A stretch of DNA of 64,000 nt from NCBI GenBank assembly GCA_041485445.1, contig JBGPJN010000001.1, positions 27,141 through 91,140 of the forward strand, in the 5' to 3' direction. The first letter of the stretch is position 1, and every line of letters begins with the position of its first letter. The notes under the pieces are model-generated. The model saw nothing but the letters and a program-made list of their open reading frames with translations, had not been told where the DNA came from and did not search any database. Shown piece after piece: positions 26,260 to 33,052 of the stretch. This stretch comes from SHYG01 sp041485445 (GTDB lineage: Bacteria; Chloroflexota; Dehalococcoidia; Lucifugimonadales; UBA3495). A program made the translations under genes and the position numbers.

Positions 26260-26807
26260 CACCCTCCTCCAGTCGCAGTTTGTGCTTTCATGGCCCGCAG
26301 GTGAGCCCGGCCCTGGAGCACGACCCTCACCATGATGGCCACGCCGACGGCGTTAACCACCAGGCCCACCACCATGAAGGGAACGCGGTACTGGTTGAGG
26401 AAGATGGCCGCGCCGGACAGGCCAAGCACCGGCAGCACGTCGGTGACGTGATGCAGGCAGCAGGCCACCATGGCCACCGAGGATGTGCCGGTGCCCGCGC
26501 CGGTGGCCGCGGTGGGCGCCGCCAGCCGGACTCCGTGGTGGACCACCAGGCGCAGGTAGCTGTAGAGGCCCATCTGCACACCGAAACCTCCGGCAATGGC
26601 CGACACCAGGGCCCGGTCCTGGCCCAGCAGCTCCACAGCGTGGGTCCACCCCTGGCCCCAGGTGACAATCCCCAGGTAAAGCAGCACCAGGAACCCCGCT
26701 GCCGCCAGCCCCAGAATGAAGGGCAATAATCGCCGCACCAGGCTAATTTGTGCCGTGGTCTGGGGCGTACCTTGGTCTGGCAGGTGGCACGCTGCCTCGC
26801 TGGACAT
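26259..26807 (-). CDS. Five-helix membrane protein with CCLHH motif
   Basis: 182 residues, about five TM helices: LLPFILGLAAAGFLVLLYLG, a second around GGFGVQMGLYSYLRLVV, a third starting SSVAMVACCLHHVTDVLPVL, then IFLNQYRVPFMVVGLVVNAV and VGVAIMVRVVL. The Cys-Cys-x-His-His-x-x-x-Asp cluster inside a helix is a plausible metal site and fits the neighbouring copper genes. No family name is recalled. The start is ATG 26807 with a strong AAGGAGG seven bases before it; its stop overlaps the next gene start. Confidence 0.75.
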   Translation of the reverse strand: MSSEAACHLPDQGTPQTTAQISLVRRLLPFILGLAAAGFLVLLYLGIVTWGQGWTHAVELLGQDRALVSAIAGGFGVQMGLYSYLRLVVHHGVRLAAPTAATGAGTGTSSVAMVACCLHHVTDVLPVLGLSGAAIFLNQYRVPFMVVGLVVNAVGVAIMVRVVLQGRAHLRAMKAQTATGGG

Positions 26808-26856
26808 GGGAGCCTCCTTCAACAGTGATTGCCCAGGGCAGTCTACCCTGGGGAGT

Positions 26857-28539
26857 TTACTTGGCCCTCCAGATGCTCCAGGCCAGATACCCGCCCAGCA
26901 CCGATGCCGCCACCATCCCCGCGCCAAACATCACTGCAAGCCACCCCTCGTTCCCGCCAGGATGGTAGACCGACATCAACACCGCCAGGCCGTTAATCAA
27001 TGCGGCTGCGATGATCCCCAGGACGATGCGATTGACCAGCTTTTCCAGCCGCCCCATGTAGGGTTCAAGACCTGCTGGCTGAACGCGCACCGAGATATCC
27101 CCTCGCTCCAGGGCCCTCACGATGCGTCTGGCTCGCTTGGGGAGCTCCACCCCTAACCACGCCAGGTCCGGGGCAGCCCGGCCCAACTGCTGGCCCCACC
27201 GCCACGGCGAGTACTGCCGGACCATAACCCGTTTAGCGTAAGGCTCCAGCACGGTGGCCAGGTTGAACGCCGGGTCAAGGCGTTCCCCGATGCTCTCGCT
27301 CATGATCAAAGTCTTGATCAGAAGAAACAGATTGGAAGGAAGACGCATGTGATGGCGTTGCATCACCGACATGGCGTCGGTGAGCAATGGGCCAAGGTGC
27401 AGCTCGGCCAGCGGCCGTCCGTAGTAGCGGGACATCAGGTGCTTGACGTCTCTCACCAGCAGCGACCGGTCCACGCCTCCCCGGGTAACACCCATGTCGA
27501 AAAACGCGTCCACCAGGCGCTCCACGTCCCCCCCGGTAATGGATAGGAGCACTTCAACCAGTTGCCCCTGGGTCAACTCGTCTACCGTGCCCACCATGCC
27601 AAAGTCGATAAGGCCGATGCGCCCATCAGCCTCGATGAAAATGTTTCCTGGGTGCGGGTCGGCATGGAAAAAGCCGTTCTCAAAGACCGTCTTCAGCAAA
27701 ATCTCCGCCGCACGCCCGGCCAAAGCCTCCCGGTTGATGCCAGCGGCCTCCAGGGCCTCCACATCACTGACCTTAATGCCGCGGATCCGCTCCAGAGTGA
27801 TGACACGGGAGGTCGTTGCCTCCAAGAAAATGCGCGGGATGTGAACGTCGGGGTCGTTTTTGAAGATCTGGCCGAACCGTTCGGCGTTCCGGCCCTCTTG
27901 CAGGTAGTCCAGCTCCGCCTGCAGGGTCTCGGAGAACTCGTCCACCAGGCCCGCCAGGTCGTACTGCTCTGCCGGCTTCCAGCGGCGGCTGGCTGCCGCC
28001 GCCAGGTTATGCAGAATGCCCAGGTCCTCCTGGACCTGTTCCACCACCCCTGGCTTGCGCACCTTGACCACCGCTTCCGTGCCGTCCAAGAGCGTGGCGG
28101 CATGGGCCTGACCGATTGACGCGGTGGCCATGGGCTGGGGGTCAAAGCTGGCGAAGACGGACTCGGGGGGCTGGCCCAGCTCCTGAGCTATGACCTCCCT
28201 GATGGCCGGGTAGGGGACGGGCGGGGCGCTGTCCTGCAGTTTGGCCAGCTCCGTCAGGTACTCCGGCGGCAGCAGGTCAGCCCGGGTGGAAAGGACCTGG
28301 CCCAGCTTGATGAAGGTGGTGCCCAGCTCCTCCACCGCCATGCGGATGTGTTCTGGTTGAGTGTAGGGCGTGGTCCGCCGCGGATGCCCCAGCAGGCCCC
28401 GGTGGAAGGGCACGAACCGCTCCAGGCCGACAGTGCCCACCAGGTATCCCAGGCCGTGGCGGCTGAGCACGCCGGCAATCTGCCGATACCGCCGCAGATG
28501 GTTAACCCCGGCCCCTTTTTTCAAGGCTCTGCCATTCAC
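26857..28539 (-). CDS. ABC1/UbiB-family atypical kinase
   Basis: 560-residue protein of the UbiB/AarF (ABC1) family, membrane-anchored atypical kinases or ATPases linked to isoprenoid quinone lipids. Hallmarks: the KxGQ motif in FIKLGQVLSTRADLLPPEY, the Ala-rich loop PMATASIGQAHAA, FFHADPHPGNIF with the catalytic Asp, and LIDFGMVG. The C-terminus has two TM helices (IVLGIIAAALINGLAVLMSV and WLAVMFGAGMVAASVLGGYL). The start is GTG 28539 with AGGAT seven bases ahead; the stop of the oxidase gene is 9 bp upstream. Co-location with oxidase and cytochrome c suggests quinone or electron-transfer upkeep. Confidence 0.92.
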   Translation of the reverse strand: MNGRALKKGAGVNHLRRYRQIAGVLSRHGLGYLVGTVGLERFVPFHRGLLGHPRRTTPYTQPEHIRMAVEELGTTFIKLGQVLSTRADLLPPEYLTELAKLQDSAPPVPYPAIREVIAQELGQPPESVFASFDPQPMATASIGQAHAATLLDGTEAVVKVRKPGVVEQVQEDLGILHNLAAAASRRWKPAEQYDLAGLVDEFSETLQAELDYLQEGRNAERFGQIFKNDPDVHIPRIFLEATTSRVITLERIRGIKVSDVEALEAAGINREALAGRAAEILLKTVFENGFFHADPHPGNIFIEADGRIGLIDFGMVGTVDELTQGQLVEVLLSITGGDVERLVDAFFDMGVTRGGVDRSLLVRDVKHLMSRYYGRPLAELHLGPLLTDAMSVMQRHHMRLPSNLFLLIKTLIMSESIGERLDPAFNLATVLEPYAKRVMVRQYSPWRWGQQLGRAAPDLAWLGVELPKRARRIVRALERGDISVRVQPAGLEPYMGRLEKLVNRIVLGIIAAALINGLAVLMSVYHPGGNEGWLAVMFGAGMVAASVLGGYLAWSIWRAK

Positions 28540-28548
28540 GGCTGCATC

Positions 28549-29586
28549 CTAGTGGCCCATGCCCGGCATGGAAGGACCCCTGACTGGAGCCGGCGCCGGT
28601 GCGTTGCCGCCGGCATAGCCCTGGTAGCCGTCAAACTTGATGACCTGCATGAGTCCGCCCGGCTCTACACCGCCGTTCTCGGTATGGTGCAGCTCATGGC
28701 AGTGGAACATCCAGTTGCCCGGATTATCGGCGATGAAAGCGATGTCGTAGGTCTCCCCCGGATCAACGCTGAGGGTGTTCATCCACTGCTGGTTGCCCGC
28801 CGCCACCGGCTCCCCGTCTTTGGCCACCACCTTGAAATCCATCCCGTGCAGGTGCATGGGGTGGGCCAGGTTGCTGATGTTCACCAGCCGCACCCGCACC
28901 TTGTCGCCCTGCTTAACGCTCCAGGGCTCGGTGGCAGGATAGGACTTGCCGTTGATGGTGAAGAAGTTGTAGCCCATGTTCATGCCGCCCATCGCCATGC
29001 CAGGCCCAGCCCCCACGATCCAGGCGCCCAGGACCATGGAGAACTCCTTGTCAAAGGTCGGTGTCCCCACCTTCTGGGGCTCTATGACCACCAGGCCGTA
29101 CAGTCCGTTGTCGATCTGCTCCACACTGTTGATGTGGGGATGGTACATGAAGGTGCCGGCGTGGGAGGCTTTGAACTCGTAGGTGAAGGTCTCTTGGGGC
29201 CGGATGGGCGCCTGGGTCAGACCTGGCACCCCGTCCATGGGGTTGGGCACGTGGACGCCGTGCCAGTGGATGCTGGTGTCCTGGTCCAACTCATTCTTCA
29301 CCACTACACGCAGAGTATCGCCCTCGATGACCCGGATGGTGGGGCCGGGCACGGTGCCGTTGTAGGTGATGGCCGGAATGGTGACGCCCGGCACCAGCTC
29401 CCAAGGCGCCCGTTGCACCACCAGGTCGTAGGACTTGGTGGCGCCGGTGGGGTTGGGGTTGCCGCTGTAGCCCAGGGAGACGGGTAACGGGTAAGGGATG
29501 GCAGGATCGGAAGCACTGGGGTTGCTGCATGCCACCATGGCGCCCGCCAGCAGAGCAATAAGAATGGGGACACTGAGTTTCCGCAT
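28549..29586 (-). CDS. Two-domain multicopper oxidase lipoprotein
   Basis: 345 residues, secreted and lipid-anchored: signal MRKLSVPILIALLAGAMVAC with lipobox Cys 20. Two cupredoxin domains follow. The first carries SIHWHGVH and MYHPHIN, the second HPMHLHG and MFHCHELHH, the four His clusters that bind type 1, 2 and 3 coppers. The size fits two-domain laccases, which assemble as trimers. A Met/His-rich tail (PSMPGMGH) and a MAMGGMNMG loop resemble copper-tolerance oxidases. Likely oxidises Cu(I) or phenolic/metal substrates outside the membrane. ATG 29586 has AGGAGG nine bases before it. Located downstream of cytochrome c and the copper ATPase genes. Confidence 0.92.
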   Translation of the reverse strand: MRKLSVPILIALLAGAMVACSNPSASDPAIPYPLPVSLGYSGNPNPTGATKSYDLVVQRAPWELVPGVTIPAITYNGTVPGPTIRVIEGDTLRVVVKNELDQDTSIHWHGVHVPNPMDGVPGLTQAPIRPQETFTYEFKASHAGTFMYHPHINSVEQIDNGLYGLVVIEPQKVGTPTFDKEFSMVLGAWIVGAGPGMAMGGMNMGYNFFTINGKSYPATEPWSVKQGDKVRVRLVNISNLAHPMHLHGMDFKVVAKDGEPVAAGNQQWMNTLSVDPGETYDIAFIADNPGNWMFHCHELHHTENGGVEPGGLMQVIKFDGYQGYAGGNAPAPAPVRGPSMPGMGH

Positions 29587-29744
29587 GGTCGTCGTCCTCC
29601 TGTATAGTCCACGCCCGCCATTTCCTGGCCGGCGACAATCTCCCAGAAACCGGGAGCGTCTTGTTGCCTGGGCATGCCTTCCAATCCGCATCCCGCTGGT
29701 TCCGCCCATCATGCCCGCCGTTGCAGTTGCCCGAGTTCGACTGG

Positions 29745-30272
29745 TCAGGGCCGTGTCTTCAGATACTCCGCCAATTCTGCCAGGTCTTCGTCGCTGAGCC
29801 TCCATCGGGGCATGTTTGCGCTGAGCGGCGTGCCGCCGGGATGCTTTCCTTCCACGACGGCGAGGCGGAAGGTTTCAAGGTTGTATGCCGCGCTTCCGTG
29901 CACCGCTTCACTCTCACCGCCGTGTTCACCCTCCATCTCACCAGCCAGCACTACCCAACGAATGTCGGGTGCATACATCGTTTGCATTCCCATCATGGTA
30001 TGTACGCCGCCACGACCATCGGGGCCATGACAGGAAGCACAGGTCAGGTAGCCACGCATCATCATCATGCCCGAGGACGGCCCGCCCGTGTAAGTAATGT
30101 TGGGGCCCTTTTCGCTTGTGGCGGTGAAGTAAATGCGTTCGCCGCTGGAATCAAATGCTCCCACACCCCACGCAGTGCCGCCCTGCGGCAGCTGTGGCGC
30201 ACAGGCCAAGAGCGATACCGTGGCCAGCACGCCGAGCAGCCAAACCGGGATGAAGTTGCCTTGGCGGTTCAC
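29745..30272 (-). CDS. Cytochrome c lipoprotein
   Basis: 175 residues starting at a GTG with AAGGAG ten bases ahead and overlapping the upstream gene stop (GTGA). The N-terminus is a lipoprotein signal (GVLATVSLLAC, Cys 24). One haem-c site, CASCHGPDGRGG, is followed at a distance by the Met-containing segment LSANMPRWRLSDEDLAELAE, a class I cytochrome c layout. Met-rich stretches (GMMMMRGY and TMMGMQTMYAP) may bind copper. It could pass electrons from the multicopper oxidase substrate or to a terminal oxidase. Confidence 0.88.
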   Translation of the reverse strand: MNRQGNFIPVWLLGVLATVSLLACAPQLPQGGTAWGVGAFDSSGERIYFTATSEKGPNITYTGGPSSGMMMMRGYLTCASCHGPDGRGGVHTMMGMQTMYAPDIRWVVLAGEMEGEHGGESEAVHGSAAYNLETFRLAVVEGKHPGGTPLSANMPRWRLSDEDLAELAEYLKTRP

Positions 30273-30817
30273 CGTCTCACGCTCCTTTTCGAGTCTTCCG
30301 CTTGGTGATCCTTCCTTACAACACTGGACACAACACTGGACGCTAGCTTGGCATAGTGGCCTTGCGCGCCTTTGACCATCTGCCGCACGCAATACTTGGC
30401 GTAGGCCCTGCCGAGGAGCCGTCCCAGCCATGCATTCTTGGGCGGCAGGTCATAGTCTATGGCAACGCGAAGCAGCGAGCTACAGTCCCGCGGCTCCACC
30501 TCAATACTCATGCGGTAATGCCCCACCACCAGAAGCCGCAGGTCCCCCACGGTCGCCCATGTCTTCCCTCGCGGCGGGTCGTAGCGCGTGACCACTTCGT
30601 CCAGGAAAAGTCTAATCCCGAAAACCTTGCCGCTCATACGAATGTGAGAGCCGACCTGCTGGCCGCGCCCCTCGTCCACTGAAATCTCCATGCGCCCACC
30701 CCCCGTCAGCCAGGACGACTGGCTCATGTGCGAGGAGAACCGGGCGTGGTCATCCACGTAGGCGAATAGATCTTCCGCCGGGGCGCTGATCGTTACGGAA
30801 GCTTCATAGTGCTTCAT
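30269..30817 (-). CDS. SRPBCC-fold (START/polyketide-cyclase-like) protein
   Basis: 182 residues. MKHYEASVTISAPAEDLFAY and VDDHARFSSHMSQSSW, then VVTRYDPPRGKTWATVG and LLRVAIDYDLPP, follow the SRPBCC helix-grip pattern, a fold with a deep hydrophobic cavity for lipids, hormones or aromatic ligands. The C-terminal helix (RAYAKYCVRQMVKGAQGHYA) is the usual lid helix. It overlaps the YHS gene upstream (ATGA) and the cytochrome gene downstream (GTGA), so it is fully embedded in the operon. Ligand unknown. Confidence 0.82.
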   Translation of the reverse strand: MKHYEASVTISAPAEDLFAYVDDHARFSSHMSQSSWLTGGGRMEISVDEGRGQQVGSHIRMSGKVFGIRLFLDEVVTRYDPPRGKTWATVGDLRLLVVGHYRMSIEVEPRDCSSLLRVAIDYDLPPKNAWLGRLLGRAYAKYCVRQMVKGAQGHYAKLASSVVSSVVRKDHQAEDSKRSVRR

Positions 30818-30987
30818 GCACCCGCCTTAACGTACTTGTCCGGCTCCTTCTTGAAGTTGGCCTGGCACGCCGGACTGCAAAAGTAGTAGGTCTTGCCCTG
30901 GTAGTCGTGAGTCGCCTTGGTCTTCTTGGGCTCTATCTCCATCCCGCACACCGGGTCCTTGGCCTTTTGTTTAGTCCAGAACGGCAT
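30814..30987 (-). CDS. YHS-domain metal-binding small protein
   Basis: 57 residues: KDPVCGMEIEPKKTKATHDY and GKTYYFCSPACQANFKKEPD form a complete YHS domain, with Cys 14, Cys 37 and Cys 41 as the expected metal ligands. Such domains bind copper or other soft metals and also occur attached to copper ATPases. GGAGGG lies nine bases before the ATG and the gene ends in an ATGA overlap with the SRPBCC gene. The gene is short but clearly real. It probably buffers or delivers copper within this cluster. Confidence 0.9.
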   Translation of the reverse strand: MPFWTKQKAKDPVCGMEIEPKKTKATHDYQGKTYYFCSPACQANFKKEPDKYVKAGA

Positions 30988-31017
30988 ATGCGCTACCCTC
31001 CAAATTAGATTCTAGTC

Positions 31018-31677
31018 TCATGGTTCACGAACTGCGACGCCCCGCGAACTCCACCGGGGAATGAAGGCAGGAGTCCGCAGGGCATAGGCATCCCACCCCT
31101 CGCCAAACTCGCTTTTTACCTCCGCTTCCTCCCGCCGGGCTAGGCGGACGTACATCCAGACCAGCACCGGGAACATGGCCAGTGTCAGGATGGTCGGCCA
31201 CTGGAGTAGGAAGCCCAGCATGATGAGCACGAAGGCGGCGTACTGGGGATGGCGGATGCGCGCGTACGGCCCGGTGGTGGCCAGGGCGTGAGCTCGCTGG
31301 GCCTTGTACAGCACCTGCCAGGAGCTGGCCAGGAGGACGAATCCGCCGAAGATCAGGACGTTGCTTAGGATGTGGAACGGCCCCAGGTGGGGATTGCTTC
31401 GCCAGCCGAACATGACCTCCAGGAGATGACCGGCATCGTGGGAGAAGAAATCGACGCCGGGGAACTTGCTCGAGAGCCACCCTGAGAGCAGGTAGATGGT
31501 CAGGGGAAACCCGTACATCTCGGTAAACAGCGCCACAATGAAGGCGGAGAAGGCGCCAAAGGACCGCCAGTCCCTAGGGGTCTTTGGCTTGGTAAAGCTG
31601 AAGGCAAAGATGATGAACACCAGCGAGTTGATGACAACCAGCGTCCACAGGCCGTAGGCAGGCGCTAACGCAGTCAT
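31018..31677 (-). CDS. ICMT/NnrU-like membrane methyltransferase family protein
   Basis: 219 residues with about six TM helices. The C-terminal half has the signature of the isoprenylcysteine carboxyl methyltransferase-like (PEMT) family: TTGPYARIRHPQYAAFVLIM and then RLARREEAEVKSEFGEGWDA, where RHPxY and the EE pair bind S-adenosylmethionine and substrate. The N-terminal part adds two or three extra helices (GLWTLVVINSLVFIIFAFSF). The ATG overlaps the stop of the DUF2933 gene (ATGA). Substrate unknown; relatives are common in copper and mercury clusters. Confidence 0.83.
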   Translation of the reverse strand: MTALAPAYGLWTLVVINSLVFIIFAFSFTKPKTPRDWRSFGAFSAFIVALFTEMYGFPLTIYLLSGWLSSKFPGVDFFSHDAGHLLEVMFGWRSNPHLGPFHILSNVLIFGGFVLLASSWQVLYKAQRAHALATTGPYARIRHPQYAAFVLIMLGFLLQWPTILTLAMFPVLVWMYVRLARREEAEVKSEFGEGWDAYALRTPAFIPRWSSRGVAVREP

Positions 31678-31910
31678 GGCTTCGCAGACTCCTTGGCATG
31701 GGCATGAGGATCGTCACCCCCGGCCGGTCCACCGTGGCCTTTATGCATGAACAGGTGCAGCAGCAGACACGCCGCCACCAGCAGGAACGGCAGAAAGCCG
31801 AAGAGGTGGGCGCGGTGTTCCGTGAAGAGGAAAAAGGCGGCCACCGCCAGAAAGCCCAGCAGGGCCCATTTCCACCTGGAGCCAGTTCGATTCTGGGGTT
31901 GTCCATGCAT
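31674..31910 (-). CDS. DUF2933-like small membrane protein
   Basis: 78 residues. WALLGFLAVAAFFLFTEHRA and HLFGFLPFLLVAACLLLHLF, then MHKGHGG, match the DUF2933 pattern: two TM helices with TEHRAH between them and a His/Gly-rich exit. The family is found almost only beside copper-resistance genes. The C-terminus DDPHAHAKESAKP is also His-containing. AAGGTGG precedes the ATG. Likely a copper-associated membrane accessory protein. Confidence 0.85.
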   Translation of the reverse strand: MHGQPQNRTGSRWKWALLGFLAVAAFFLFTEHRAHLFGFLPFLLVAACLLLHLFMHKGHGGPAGGDDPHAHAKESAKP

Positions 31911-31920
31911 GCGGTCCACC

Positions 31921-32187
31921 TTATGCCTGCCCTTCCAAGCTGGAGTTGTGCATCCAGACGAAGTAGGCGGCAAGAATCAGCGCGAACGCCAGCGCGTAGA
32001 CCGCGCCCAGCACCACGCTTCCGGCGTTGATCCACGTGAATCCGGGCAACGTCTCAAAGATGGTGTGATGTAGCTCCATGCCGCGGGCGCTGCGCCACGG
32101 CATAAACCCGCCCAGCAGGCAGATGACGTAGACGACCTCGGCGCCCAGGACGCACTTCCAAGCATATGTTGTAAGTGAAAGGTTCAT
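31921..32187 (-). CDS. Small two-helix membrane protein
   Basis: 88 residues with two TM helices, AWKCVLGAEVVYVICLLGGF and VVLGAVYALAFALILAAYFV, separated by a charged loop (HHTIFETLPGFTWINAGS). The layout resembles small copper-cluster membrane proteins such as DUF5676, but that match is not certain. GGAGGG lies about 13 bases before the ATG. It is in the tightly spaced copper gene run. Confidence 0.7.
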   Translation of the reverse strand: MNLSLTTYAWKCVLGAEVVYVICLLGGFMPWRSARGMELHHTIFETLPGFTWINAGSVVLGAVYALAFALILAAYFVWMHNSSLEGQA

Positions 32188-32231
32188 AGGTGTACTTAAG
32201 CCCTCCTCTGTAGTTGTGTTGACTGTGGATT

Positions 32232-32813
32232 TCACTGCCCGGCCGAGCGGAGCTCGTCCGCCGACAATGCACTTGATGGTTGCCGCCGCATGGACCAAAG
32301 AAGCGCGGCGGCGACGCTAGCCAGGGCCAGCTCGATGGCAGGCATCAGGCTATCGAGGTCCACGCCCTCCTCGAAGCCATCTCCCGGCAGCAACCATGGA
32401 TGGGGGAACCCGTCCGCCAAATGGAATACCACGTTCATAAGCACGCCAGCCAGTGCCGCGATGATGATGACGACCAAAGTTCCCACCTTCATAGGCCGGC
32501 CGAGACGCTCCCACGCCAGGAGCCAAATCAGTCCGGCGCCAATAAGAGCGACGCCATCAAGCAACTCGCCAATCTCAACAAGGTACCCGAAGGCGGCGCC
32601 ATTAGGAATGACGACGTTGTCCAGGAAACTGACAAACCAACCCGGCGCACCCACCGATTTCTCCGTGAGCTCGTCGGCAAGCCCCGCCGGGAAGCCACCA
32701 CGGACGATCTTCGTCAGCCCGGAGATGAGCCATTCGTAACCGATAAATATCTGGACGGCAATCAACCCTACCAGTGGAAGTCTCGTTGCGAGGCGGTGGG
32801 AATGATCATCCAT
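32232..32813 (-). CDS. DoxX-family membrane protein
   Basis: 193 residues, four or five TM helices. QIFIGYEWLISGLTKIVRGG, FPAGLADELTEKSVGAPGWF and FGYLVEIGELLDGVALIGAG follow the DoxX/TQO small-subunit pattern of membrane oxidoreductase or thiosulfate:quinone oxidoreductase relatives. AAGGAGG lies six bases before the ATG, which overlaps the stop of the upstream 77-residue gene. A second DoxX-type gene at 36-37.2 kb is broken, so this may be the working copy, although the two are not close in sequence. Confidence 0.8.
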   Translation of the reverse strand: MDDHSHRLATRLPLVGLIAVQIFIGYEWLISGLTKIVRGGFPAGLADELTEKSVGAPGWFVSFLDNVVIPNGAAFGYLVEIGELLDGVALIGAGLIWLLAWERLGRPMKVGTLVVIIIAALAGVLMNVVFHLADGFPHPWLLPGDGFEEGVDLDSLMPAIELALASVAAALLWSMRRQPSSALSADELRSAGQ

Positions 32814-33039
32814 GGTTTCCTCCTTGCTCGCTGACCATGCGAGCCTTCACCCTTGCACTCACCAGGGGGGTGACGATGGGCATCAGCACGATCATGCAGA
32901 GGCCGAACACCCAGGCGGTGCCGCCGCCCCGGGCCACCCAGGTGTAGTCGCCCGCCAGGGTCACCCCCAGGAATGCTCCCGCGGCCACCAGGGCAACGCT
33001 GGTGTAGATAAGGGCACTGACCAGTCCCGGCCTTTTCAT
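32806..33039 (-). CDS. Small two-helix membrane protein
   Basis: 77 residues with TM helices LIYTSVALVAAGAFLGVTLA and AWVFGLCMIVLMPIVTPLVS. The second helix with its LMPIVTPLVSARVK exit resembles the DUF1634-like small permease fragment seen in other operons, but I do not recognise the family with confidence. AAGGAGG lies before ATG 33039. It sits between CopA and DoxX, 13 bp from the former and overlapping the latter. Confidence 0.72.
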   Translation of the reverse strand: MKRPGLVSALIYTSVALVAAGAFLGVTLAGDYTWVARGGGTAWVFGLCMIVLMPIVTPLVSARVKARMVSEQGGNHG

Positions 33040-33052
33040 CCTCCGCTCCTCC

